Below are positions 9,210 through 18,563 of a stretch of 64,000 nucleotides of DNA, one piece after another. The stretch is from NCBI GenBank assembly GCA_014655195.1, contig BNBH01000028.1, forward strand, positions 43,928 through 107,927, written 5' to 3'. This DNA is from Streptomyces cellulosae. GTDB lineage: Bacteria; Actinomycetota; Actinomycetes; Streptomycetales; Streptomycetaceae. The notes beneath the pieces were generated by a model. The model ran no database searches and was not told where the DNA came from. It saw nothing but the letters and a program-made list of their open reading frames with translations. The number at the start of each line of letters is the position of its first letter. Position 1 is the first letter of the stretch. Position numbers and translations under genes: made by a program.

Positions 9210-9749
9210 GTGAACATCTGTGTCTTCCTCTCCGCCGCCGACCTCGACGACCGCTACACACGCCCCGCGCGGGAGTTCGCGCGCCTGCTCGGCAAGGGCG
9301 GGCACACCCTGGTCTGGGGCGGCTCGGACGTAGGCCTGATGAAGGTCGTCGCGGACGGGGCGGAGGAGGCGGGCGGCCGGCTCCTGGGCGTCTCGGTGGA
9401 GTTCCTCGCCGCGACGGCCCGCGACGGGGTCGACGAGATGGTGATCGCCAAGGACCTCGCCGAGCGCAAGAGGCTGCTCCTCGAGAAGGCCGACGCCGTC
9501 GTGATCATGGTCGGCGGCACCGGCACCCTCGACGAGGCGACCGAGATCCTGGAGCTGAAGAAGCACGGCCACACCGACAAGCCGGTGGTGCTGCTCAACA
9601 CCGCGGGCTTCTACGACGGCCTGAAGGAGCAGTTCCGCCGCATGGAGGACGAGGGCTTCCTGCCCCGCCCGCTGGCCGAGCTGGTCTTCTTCGCCGAGGA
9701 GCCGGTGGGTGCGCTGGCCTACCTGGAGGAGAGCCTGGGCGTCGCCTGA
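9210..9749 (+). CDS. LOG-family protein (cytokinin-activating/nucleotide phosphoribohydrolase-like)
   Basis: 179 residues. MNICVFLSAADLDDRYT is followed by GHTLVWGGSDVGLMKVVADGA and the motif VGGTGTLDEATEIL, the position of the PGGxGTxxE signature of LOG proteins (often mis-called lysine decarboxylases). The first Pro is Val here, a mild deviation. LOG enzymes release the free base from nucleoside 5'-monophosphates; the real substrate in Streptomyces is unclear. GTG 9210 has no ribosome binding site, but TAGGCT at 9197-9202 sits seven bases upstream, so leaderless expression is likely. Confidence 0.85.
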   Translation: MNICVFLSAADLDDRYTRPAREFARLLGKGGHTLVWGGSDVGLMKVVADGAEEAGGRLLGVSVEFLAATARDGVDEMVIAKDLAERKRLLLEKADAVVIMVGGTGTLDEATEILELKKHGHTDKPVVLLNTAGFYDGLKEQFRRMEDEGFLPRPLAELVFFAEEPVGALAYLEESLGVA

Positions 9750-9776
9750 CCGCGCGGTGATGCGAGCATGGCGGTC

Positions 9777-10466
9777 ATGGCTACACATGTGATCACCGGA
9801 GCCGGCTCCGGCATCGGCGCGGCCGTCGCGCGCCGCCTGCACGCGCGCGGGGACGACCTCGTGCTCCACGCGCGCGACGCCGGCCGCGCGAAGGAGCTGG
9901 CCGCCGAGTTCCCCGGTGCCCGCACCCTGGTCGGCGACCTGGCCGACCCCGACCGGCTCAGCTGGGCGTTCTCCCACCAGTCGCTGCCCGACCGGGTCGA
10001 CTCGCTGCTGCACATCGCCGGCGTCGTCGACCTCGGCCCCGTCGGCGACCTCACCCCGAAGAGCTGGCGCCACCAGCTCAACGTCAACCTCGTCGCCCCC
10101 GCCGAACTGACCCGCCACTTCCTGCCCCAGCTCCGCGCGAGCCGAGGCCACGTGATCTTCGTCAACTCCGGCGCCGGCCTCGCCGCCCACGCCGACTGGT
10201 CCGCCTACGCGGCCTCCAAGCACGGCCTGAAGGCCCTCGCCGACTCCCTCCGCCACGAGGAGCACGCCAACGGCGTCCGCGTCACCTCGGTCTACCCCGG
10301 CCGCACGGCGAGCCCCATGCAGGCGAAGGTCCACCAGCAGGAGGGCAAGGACTACGACCCGCAGAAGTGGATCGACCCGGAATCGGTGGCGACGACGATC
10401 CTCATGTCCCTGGACCTCCCGAGGGACGCGGAAGTGAACGACCTGACGGTCCGCCCGGGCGCCTGA
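9777..10466 (+). CDS. Short-chain dehydrogenase/reductase
   Basis: 229 residues of a classical SDR. The cofactor motif TGAGSGIG is at about residues 6-13, the NAG-equivalent segment is LLHIAGVVD, the catalytic Ser is in FVNSGAGLAA, and Tyr/Lys are in YAASK. VYPGRTASPMQ is the PG motif after the active site. ATG 9777 gives the standard N-terminus MATHVITGAGSG; the in-frame ATG at 9768 adds only three residues. NAD(P)-dependent oxidoreductase, substrate unknown. It starts 27 bases after the LOG gene and may be co-transcribed. Confidence 0.88.
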   Translation: MATHVITGAGSGIGAAVARRLHARGDDLVLHARDAGRAKELAAEFPGARTLVGDLADPDRLSWAFSHQSLPDRVDSLLHIAGVVDLGPVGDLTPKSWRHQLNVNLVAPAELTRHFLPQLRASRGHVIFVNSGAGLAAHADWSAYAASKHGLKALADSLRHEEHANGVRVTSVYPGRTASPMQAKVHQQEGKDYDPQKWIDPESVATTILMSLDLPRDAEVNDLTVRPGA

Positions 10467-10490
10467 TTCTTACAGCCCGACCGGCACCCT

Positions 10491-10590
10491 CCAGCCCGTC
10501 CGGCGCTTGAGGACGAGACCCGCCAGGGCCGAAGGGGGGTCCGGGGGGGCGCAGCCCCCCGGGGACGGGACGGGAAGGGGCGGCGGGGGC
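10491..10590. repeat. Streptomyces-type intergenic repeat with GC hairpin
   Basis: The segment CCCGTCCGGCGCTTGAGGAC followed by GGGGGTCCGGGGGGGCGCAGCCCCCCGG (about 10541-10562 forms the hairpin) matches a sequence I recognise from many intergenic regions of Streptomyces genomes. It lies between the SDR and MetE-like genes and probably also acts as a terminator. Confidence 0.6.
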
Positions 10591-10627
10591 GAAAAACCCC
10601 CCACCCCGCACTGCATACGCTTCCCGT

Positions 10628-11629
10628 GTGAACGACACCCTTCGCTTCGCCCCCGCCACGGGCATCGGCTCCCTCCCCGGCACAGACGCCAGAGAAGCCG
10701 CCAAGGCGGCAACAGGCAGCTTCGAGGACTTCCCCCACCTCCCCGAACTCCCCGCCCGAGGCCCCGGCGCCGACATGATCGGCCGCACCGCGGGCCTCCT
10801 CGTCGAGCTCTACGCGCGCGTGGAGCCCAGCGGCTGGCGGATCGGCGACCGGCCGGGCCGGGACACCCGCCGCGCCCGCTCCTGGCTCCGCGAGGACCTG
10901 GACGCGCTGGAGGAGTTCACACAGGGCTACGAAGGGCTCCTCAAGGTCCAGGCGGTCGGCCCCTGGACCCTCGCCGCGTCCCTGGAGCTGAAGAACGGGG
11001 AGGCCGCCCTCTCCGACCCCGGCGCCTGCCGCGACCTCGCCGCCTCCCTCGCCGAGGGCCTGCGCCTGCACCTCGACGAGGTGCGCCGCCGCGTCCCCGG
11101 CGCGCGGCTCGTCCTCCAGCTCGACGAACCGTCCCTCACCGCCGTCCTGCGCGGTCAGGTGAAGACCGCCAGCGGCTACCGCACCCACCGCGCCGTCGAC
11201 CGCCAGGTCGTCGAGGGCACCCTGCGCGACGTGGTCGGCGTGCACGACGGCGGGCCGGTCGTGGTCCACTCGTGCGCCCCGGACGTCCCGTTCGCCCTGC
11301 TGCGCCGGGCGGGCGTGGCGGGCATCTCGTTCGATTTCTCCCTCCTCACCGAGCGTGACGACGAGGCGATCGGAGAAGCCGTCGAGGACGGCACCCGGCT
11401 CTTCGCCGGTGTCGTGCCGGGCACGGACGCCCCATTGTCGGACCCTGCCGGTAGCGTCATGGGTGTCAGGACGCTCTGGCGCAGGCTGGGGCTGCGGCCG
11501 GGACTTCTCCCGGAGGCGGTCACGATCACCCCGGCGTGCGGACTCGCGGGGGCATCCCCGGGGTACGCGCGATCGGCGTACGCCCACTGCGTCCGGGCGG
11601 CGAGATCCCTCGCGGACAACCCTGAGTAA
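10628..11629 (+). CDS. Short MetE-like protein (cobalamin-independent methionine synthase C-terminal/core domain family)
   Basis: 333 residues, about the size of one MetE barrel and far short of full MetE (about 750). The start FAPATGIGSLPG and the motifs LVLQLDEPSL, VVVHSCAPDVPF and TPACGLAG place it in the family; His and Cys of VHSC and the Cys of TPACG are the expected zinc ligands. It may methylate a thiol from a corrinoid or folate donor, but activity is not predictable. GTG 10628 has TACGCT (10616-10621) six bases upstream, a leaderless arrangement. It ends 14 bases before ligA, so the two are probably co-transcribed. Confidence 0.82.
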   Translation: MNDTLRFAPATGIGSLPGTDAREAAKAATGSFEDFPHLPELPARGPGADMIGRTAGLLVELYARVEPSGWRIGDRPGRDTRRARSWLREDLDALEEFTQGYEGLLKVQAVGPWTLAASLELKNGEAALSDPGACRDLAASLAEGLRLHLDEVRRRVPGARLVLQLDEPSLTAVLRGQVKTASGYRTHRAVDRQVVEGTLRDVVGVHDGGPVVVHSCAPDVPFALLRRAGVAGISFDFSLLTERDDEAIGEAVEDGTRLFAGVVPGTDAPLSDPAGSVMGVRTLWRRLGLRPGLLPEAVTITPACGLAGASPGYARSAYAHCVRAARSLADNPE

Positions 11630-11643
11630 CGGGAGGACACACG

Positions 11644-13839
11644 GTGGCCGGCGACAAGCAAGCGGAGACGACGAGCGTGCCCGCGGAAGCGCGGGAGAAG
11701 CACGCCACGCTCGCCGAGCAGATCGAGGAGCACCGCTTCCGGTACTACGTGAAGGACGCGCCCGTCATCAGCGACGCGGAGTTCGACCGCCTGCTGCGTG
11801 AGCTGGAGCAGCTGGAGGAGCGCTACCCGGAGCTGCGCACGCCGGAGTCGCCGACCCAGAAGGTCGCCGGGTCCTACGAGACGGAGTTCACCTCCGTCGA
11901 GCACCGCTCCCGGATGCTGTCCCTGGACAACACGTTCAACGACGAGGACCTCGCCGCCTGGGCCGACCGCATCCACCGCGAACTGGGCGACCAGACCTAC
12001 CACTTCCTGTGTGAGCTGAAGGTCGACGGCCTGGCGGTCAACCTCACCTACGAGCGCGGCCGGCTGGTCCGCGCGGCGACCCGCGGCGACGGCCGCACCG
12101 GTGAGGACATCACGCCCAACGTCCGCACCATCGCCGAGATCCCGGACCGCCTCAAGGGCGACAAGGTGCCCGACGTCGTGGAGGTCCGCGGCGAGGTCTA
12201 CTTCCCGATGGAGAAGTTCCAGGAGCTCAACGCCCGCCTGGTGGAGGCCGGCGAGAAGCCGTTCGCCAACCCGCGCAACGCGGCGGCCGGTTCGCTGCGC
12301 CAGAAGGACCCGCGGGTCACCGCCTCACGCCCGCTGCACATGGTGGTGCACGGCATCGGCGTGCTCGAGGGCTACAAGGGCCTGACCCGGCTCTCCCAGG
12401 CCTACGAACTGCTGAAGGAGTGGGGCCTGCCGACCTCCCCGCACAACCGGGTGGTCGACGACCTGGAGGGCGTGCGGGAGTTCATCGCCTACTACGGCGA
12501 GAACCGCCACTCCGTGGAGCACGAGATCGACGGCGTCGTCGTCAAGCTCGACGAGATTCCCCTCCAGGGCCGCCTCGGCACCACCTCGCGCGCCCCGCGC
12601 TGGGCCATCGCGTACAAGTACGCGCCGGAGGAGGTCAACACCAAGCTGCTGAACATCCGCGTGGGCGTCGGCCGCACCGGCCGTGTCACGCCGTACGCGC
12701 AGGTCGAGCCGGTGACCGTGGCCGGCTCGGAGGTCGAGTTCGCCACGCTGCACAACCAGGACGTGGTGAAGGCCAAGGGCGTCCTGATCGGCGACACGGT
12801 GGTGCTGCGCAAGGCCGGCGACGTCATCCCGGAGATCCTCGGCCCGGTGGCCGACCTGCGGGACGGCAGCGAGCGGGAGTTCGTGATGCCGTCCGAGTGC
12901 CCCGAGTGCGGCACGCCGCTCCGGCCGATGAAGGAGGGCGACGTCGACCTGCGCTGCCCCAACGCCCGCACCTGCCCCGCCCAGTTGCGCGAGCGGCTGT
13001 TCTACCTGGCCGGCCGCAAGGCGCTGGACATCGAGCACTTCGGGTACGTCGCCGCCACCGCCCTCACCAGCCCGCTGGAGCCCGAGGAGCCGCCGCTGAA
13101 GGACGAGGGCGACCTGTTCGACCTCACCGTCGAGCAGTTGCTCCCCATCAAGGCGTACGTCCTCGACCAGGACAGCGGACTGCCCAAGCGGGACCCGAAG
13201 ACCGGCGAGGAGAAGGTCGTCACCGTCTTCGCCAACCAGCAGGGCGAGCCGAAGAAGAACGCCCTGGCGATGCTGAGGAACATCGAGGCCGCCAAGGACC
13301 GCCCGCTGGCCCGGGTGCTCACCGCCCTGTCGATCCGTCATGTCGGACCGGTCGCGGCGGAGGCGCTGGCCCGCGAGTTCCGCTCCATGGACCGCATCGA
13401 GCAGGCCACCGAGGAGGAGCTGTCCGCCACCGAGGGCGTCGGCCCGACCATCGCCGCCTCCCTCAAGGAATGGTTCGCCGTGGACTGGCACCGGGAGATC
13501 ATCCGCAAGTGGAAGGCGGCCGGAGTCCGCATGGAGGACGAGCGCTCGGGCGAGGACGAGGGCCCGCGTCCGCTCGAAGGACTGACGGTCGTGGTGACCG
13601 GGACACTGGAGAACTTCACCCGGGATGGCGCGAAAGAGGCCCTGCAGAACCGGGGCGCCAAGGTGACCGGATCGGTCTCCAAGAAGACGTCGTTCGTCGT
13701 CGTGGGCGACAACCCCGGGTCGAAGTATGACAAAGCAGTGCAGTTGAAAGTTCCGGTTCTGAACGAGGACGGTTTCCAGGTGCTGTTGGAGCGGGGACCC
13801 GACGCCGCGGCCGAAGCCGCCCTTTCGGCCGAGGAGTAG
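11644..13839 (+). CDS. ligA: NAD-dependent DNA ligase LigA
   Basis: 731 residues, full length. It seals nicks in duplex DNA with NAD as AMP donor. The adenylation lysine is K126 in CELKVDGLAV. The order is Ia domain (HRFRYYVKDAPVISDAEFDRL), adenylation domain, OB fold (VGVGRTGRVTPYAQVEPV), four-Cys zinc finger (CPECG...RCPNARTCP), helix-hairpin-helix repeats, and a C-terminal BRCT domain (GLTVVVTGTLENFTRDGAKE). GTG 11644 has GGGAGGACAC upstream. Essential replication gene. Confidence 0.97.
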   Translation: MAGDKQAETTSVPAEAREKHATLAEQIEEHRFRYYVKDAPVISDAEFDRLLRELEQLEERYPELRTPESPTQKVAGSYETEFTSVEHRSRMLSLDNTFNDEDLAAWADRIHRELGDQTYHFLCELKVDGLAVNLTYERGRLVRAATRGDGRTGEDITPNVRTIAEIPDRLKGDKVPDVVEVRGEVYFPMEKFQELNARLVEAGEKPFANPRNAAAGSLRQKDPRVTASRPLHMVVHGIGVLEGYKGLTRLSQAYELLKEWGLPTSPHNRVVDDLEGVREFIAYYGENRHSVEHEIDGVVVKLDEIPLQGRLGTTSRAPRWAIAYKYAPEEVNTKLLNIRVGVGRTGRVTPYAQVEPVTVAGSEVEFATLHNQDVVKAKGVLIGDTVVLRKAGDVIPEILGPVADLRDGSEREFVMPSECPECGTPLRPMKEGDVDLRCPNARTCPAQLRERLFYLAGRKALDIEHFGYVAATALTSPLEPEEPPLKDEGDLFDLTVEQLLPIKAYVLDQDSGLPKRDPKTGEEKVVTVFANQQGEPKKNALAMLRNIEAAKDRPLARVLTALSIRHVGPVAAEALAREFRSMDRIEQATEEELSATEGVGPTIAASLKEWFAVDWHREIIRKWKAAGVRMEDERSGEDEGPRPLEGLTVVVTGTLENFTRDGAKEALQNRGAKVTGSVSKKTSFVVVGDNPGSKYDKAVQLKVPVLNEDGFQVLLERGPDAAAEAALSAEE

Positions 13840-14099
13840 CGGTTGAAGCCCACCCGATAGGCGCATACCAGATGCATACGGGTGGCTGGGGCGCATTCGG
13901 GCAACCGTCGGCGACCGGTGCCCGTACAGGCCTTTCGCGGCCTACTGTTGAGATGTGCGCCTGCCGTGCCCAGTTGCGGTCGGGGCAACCCCCGTACCCG
14001 TGACGGGTCCGGGGAAGGGCTTTCCACGGCGGAGCCGCCGAGGGATGTCGGGCATCGGGCCGCGTGGCGTGGGCACCGCCGGCTGTGAGAGGGACGGGA

Positions 14100-16352
14100 A
14101 TGGAACCGACCGAGAGCGCCGCCCCGGGCTCACGGCTGCGCCTGCGCCGCCTGGCGGTCGTCCGGCGGCGCGGCCGTGAGGACGGGCGGCCCGCGGAGCG
14201 ACCGGACGCGCGGGGGCGCACCGGGTCGTGCGCCGCGGACGCACGCGACGCGGGCGCGGCACGCCCGGCCGGCGGGCACGGCATCGGGGAGCCCGCGACG
14301 GAGACCGAACGGCACCCGTCCTGGCCCGCGTTGCCCACCGCGGTCGTCGCGGCGGCCGGCTTCGTCCTCGGAGCCGGCTTCCTGCGCGCCTTCACCGGCG
14401 GGCACGCCCTCTTCCCGTCCGGCACGGTCGGCTGGTCGCTGGCCGTGCTCACCGGCATCATCGTCGGCCACCTCGTGATGCTCGGGCGCTCCCGCTGGTG
14501 GGGCGGCACCGGCTCCGGCGCGGCCCTCACCCTCGCCGTGCTGCTGCTCTACGGCTGGGTCCCGGCCGGCATGGTCAGCCTCACCGTCGTCGTGCTGGTC
14601 GGCATAGCCCGCCGGGGCCGCTGGCGGCAGGGCGTGCTGCACGGCGCGGTCGACCTGCTCGGCATCGGCGCCGGAGCGCTCGTCCTGGCCGCGTTCGGCA
14701 CCGTGCCGTCCGTCGAGTCGCCGTCCACGCCCGACACCTGGACCCTCTACACCGGTCCCGGCGTGGTCCTCGTCGCCGCCGCCTATCTCGCGGTCACCCG
14801 CACCCTGCTGTGGTACCTGCACACCCCACGCTCGGGCCTGCCCACCGTCGCCCGCACCGCCCTGGTCCGCCAGGGGCTCGTCGCGGTCGCCCTGCTCGGC
14901 ATCGCCCCGCTGGTGTGCGTGGTCGCCGACGCCAAGCCCGTGCTGCTGCCGCTGTTCGCCATCCCGCTGATCGCCCTCGACTCCACCCTGTGGATAGCCC
15001 GCGCGCGGGCCGAGGAGCAGCTGCGCGACCCGCTGACCGGACTGCCCAACCGGCAGTGGCTCCAGGAGCGCATCTGGACCGCGCTCGACGACGCCGAGCG
15101 TGCCGGGTCCCGTGCCGCCCTCATGCTCATCGACCTCGACCGCTTCCGGTCGGTCAACGACACCCTCGGCCATCTCGCCGGCGACCGGCTGCTGCTGCAG
15201 ATCGCCGACCGGCTGAGAGCGGCCCTGCCGCGCGGGGCGGAGGCCGCGCGGCTCGGCGGCGACGAGTTCGCCGTGTTACTGCCCGCGGCGGACTCCACCA
15301 CGTCCGCGACCCGCGCCGCCCGCGGACTCGTCGCGGCCCTCAGCTCCCCTCTCGACCTCGACGGGCTCACCCTCGTCCTGGAGGCGAGCGCGGGAGTCGC
15401 CGTCTTCCCGGACCACGCCTCCGACGCCGAGGGGCTGCTGCGGCGCGCGGACGTGGCGATGTACCAGGCGAAGCGGGACCGCACGGGCGTGGAGGCGTAC
15501 GAGTCCAAGCGGGACTCCAACACCCCCGACCGGCTCGGGCTGCTGGGCGACCTGCGGCGCGCCCTCGACGCGCACGAGGTGGAGCTGCACTACCAGCCGA
15601 AGGTCCGCTTCGACGGTCAGGTCGCCGGCCTCGAGGCGCTGGTGCGGTGGGTGCACCCGGAGCGCGGGCGGGTCCCCCCGGACGAGTTCATAGCCATAGC
15701 CGAGTCGTCGGGGCTGATGCCCCAGCTCACCGAGTACGTGCTGGAGACCGCGCTCGGACAGGTCGCCGAGTGGCGTTCCCAGGGCCTGTTCGTGCCCGTC
15801 GCCGTCAACGTCTCGCCGCGCGACGTCCACAGCCCCGGCTTCGCCGGCTCCGTCGCAGCCCGGCTGGCCCGGCACGGGGTGCCCGCGGGAGCGCTCCAAC
15901 TGGAGATCACCGAGCACGTGCTGCTCGAGGACCCCACGCGGGCCGCCGACACCCTCAACGCGCTCACCGGGCACGGCGTGAAGATGTCCCTCGACGACTT
16001 CGGCACCGGCTACTCCTCGCTGGTGCACCTGCGGCGGCTGCCGGTGAGCGAGCTGAAGATCGACCGCTCGTTCGTGGCCCGGCTGGCCGTCGACACCGAG
16101 GACGCGGAGATCGTGCGCTGCACGATCGACCTGGCCCACTCGCTGGGGCTGCTCGTCGTCGCCGAGGGCGTCGAGGACGACGAGACGTGGGAGCGGCTGC
16201 GGGACCTGCGGTGCGACGCGGTGCAGGGGTGGCTGGTCGCCGCCGCGATGCCGCCGGACGAGACCACGGCGTGGCTGCTGGCGCGGGGGTCCCGGGGGTG
16301 GCAGCGGCCCGCCGCGGCGTTGCCCGCGGCCACGGGTACGGCGGAGGACTGA
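14100..16352 (+). CDS. Membrane GGDEF-EAL protein, predicted c-di-GMP phosphodiesterase (RmdB-like)
   Basis: 750 residues. An Arg-rich N-terminus (to about 75) is followed by seven or eight membrane helices (about 85-310), then GGDEF at 386-390 (RLGGDEFAVLL) and an EAL domain from about 490. The EAL site is complete: EAL 512-514, LEITEH, DDFGTGYSS, ELKIDR and AEGVED. The GGDEF motif is intact, but the I-site position reads RGAE rather than RxxD. It resembles RmdB, a Streptomyces phosphodiesterase, by architecture and neighbourhood (from memory). Codon 393 is TTA (15276-15278). ATG 14100 is chosen for its GAGAGGGA site; GTG 14064 is an alternative. Confidence 0.88.
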   Translation: MEPTESAAPGSRLRLRRLAVVRRRGREDGRPAERPDARGRTGSCAADARDAGAARPAGGHGIGEPATETERHPSWPALPTAVVAAAGFVLGAGFLRAFTGGHALFPSGTVGWSLAVLTGIIVGHLVMLGRSRWWGGTGSGAALTLAVLLLYGWVPAGMVSLTVVVLVGIARRGRWRQGVLHGAVDLLGIGAGALVLAAFGTVPSVESPSTPDTWTLYTGPGVVLVAAAYLAVTRTLLWYLHTPRSGLPTVARTALVRQGLVAVALLGIAPLVCVVADAKPVLLPLFAIPLIALDSTLWIARARAEEQLRDPLTGLPNRQWLQERIWTALDDAERAGSRAALMLIDLDRFRSVNDTLGHLAGDRLLLQIADRLRAALPRGAEAARLGGDEFAVLLPAADSTTSATRAARGLVAALSSPLDLDGLTLVLEASAGVAVFPDHASDAEGLLRRADVAMYQAKRDRTGVEAYESKRDSNTPDRLGLLGDLRRALDAHEVELHYQPKVRFDGQVAGLEALVRWVHPERGRVPPDEFIAIAESSGLMPQLTEYVLETALGQVAEWRSQGLFVPVAVNVSPRDVHSPGFAGSVAARLARHGVPAGALQLEITEHVLLEDPTRAADTLNALTGHGVKMSLDDFGTGYSSLVHLRRLPVSELKIDRSFVARLAVDTEDAEIVRCTIDLAHSLGLLVVAEGVEDDETWERLRDLRCDAVQGWLVAAAMPPDETTAWLLARGSRGWQRPAAALPAATGTAED
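15276..15278 (+). other. TTA leucine codon (potential bldA-dependent control point)
   Basis: In-frame TTA eight codons after the start of GGDEF. In Streptomyces, UUA is read only by the bldA tRNA, which accumulates late in growth. This is the only in-frame TTA I found in the window by eye. Confidence 0.85.
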
Positions 16353-16398
16353 CCTCCGTACGGGACACGCGCCGTGCCTCGGGTGCGGGTCCGCCGTG

Positions 16399-16434
16399 GC
16401 CGGTCGCGCAGTTCCCCGCGCCCCTTGCGGGGCG
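16399..16434. repeat. Streptomyces-type intergenic repeat (CGCGCAGTTCCCCGCGCCCC element)
   Basis: GGTCGCGCAGTTCCCCGCG followed by CCCCTTGCGGGGCG, with a CCCCGC/GCGGGG hairpin at 16414-16432. I recognise this as a short element scattered through many Streptomyces intergenic regions. It sits between the GGDEF-EAL gene and gatC. Confidence 0.6.
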
Positions 16435-16511
16435 ACGGGTTTCACGGGCAGGGGCGCCCGCCCCATAGGATTGGTCCCAAACCACACACACTCACCCCAG
16501 AGGATCGCTGC

Positions 16512-16808
16512 ATGCCTGGCATCACGCGCGAGGAGGTCGCCCACCTCGCCCGGCTGGCGCGTCTGGAGCTGAAGCCCGAAGAGCTCGACCACTTCGCGGG
16601 CCAGCTCGACGACATCATCGGCGCGGTCGCCCGCGTCAGCGAGGTCGCCGACCAAGACGTACCGCCGACCTCCCACCCGCTCCCGCTGACGAACGTCATG
16701 CGCGCGGACGAGGTCCGTCCCTCGCTCACCCCCGAGCAGGCGCTCTCCGGCGCCCCGGCCCAGGAGCAGCAGCGTTTCAAGGTGCCGCAGATCCTGGGGG
16801 AGGAGTAA
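16512..16808 (+). CDS. gatC: Glutamyl-tRNA(Gln)/aspartyl-tRNA(Asn) amidotransferase subunit C
   Basis: 98 residues. ITREEVAHLARLARLELKPEEL, FAGQLDDIIGAV and the C-terminal RFKVPQILGEE are standard GatC. The subunit wraps GatA and GatB and stabilises the amidotransferase that converts mischarged Glu-tRNA(Gln) to Gln-tRNA(Gln). Start ATG 16512. The stop TAA is inside the GGAGGAG ribosome binding site of gatA, six bases before its ATG, so the genes are coupled. Confidence 0.95.
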   Translation: MPGITREEVAHLARLARLELKPEELDHFAGQLDDIIGAVARVSEVADQDVPPTSHPLPLTNVMRADEVRPSLTPEQALSGAPAQEQQRFKVPQILGEE

Positions 16809-16814
16809 ACCGCC

Positions 16815-18307
<1,493 letters not shown>

Positions 18308-18311
<4 letters not shown>

Positions 18312-18547
18312 GTGCACTGACCAAGGCCAAGGGCTTCAAGAAGTCCCGGTCCGGTACGTACCTGTCCATGGCCGCCACCGCGTTCGGCGCGGTCGGCGTC
18401 GCCAAGCGGCTGAGGAAGGCGCGCGCGGAGAAGGACACCCTGGTCCTGATCGACGCCACCGTGTCCGCCGCCGCGATCGTCACCGGCCTCGCCATCCTCT
18501 ACCGCGAGCTGAAGCGGCTGGGCGACGACGACGTCCTGCTGGGCTGA
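18308..18547 (+). CDS. Small membrane protein inserted between gatA and gatB (79 aa)
   Basis: 79 residues starting at GTG 18308, overlapping the gatA stop by four bases. The sequence has a basic N-terminus (TKAKGFKKSRSG), a first hydrophobic segment (YLSMAATAFGAVGVA), a basic linker (KRLRKARAEKD), and a second hydrophobic segment (LIDATVSAAAIVTGLAILY), so probably two membrane helices. I recognise no family. It is not a known GatCAB subunit. Translational coupling to gatA and a 16-base gap to gatB imply that it is made with the amidotransferase. Confidence 0.8.
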
Positions 18548-18563
18548 GAGGGAAGTTTTCACC

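Noticed and set aside
13863..13879. GCATAC repeated twice, 11 bases apart, upstream of the first GGDEF-EAL gene
   Set aside because: Too short to separate from chance without comparison to related genomes.
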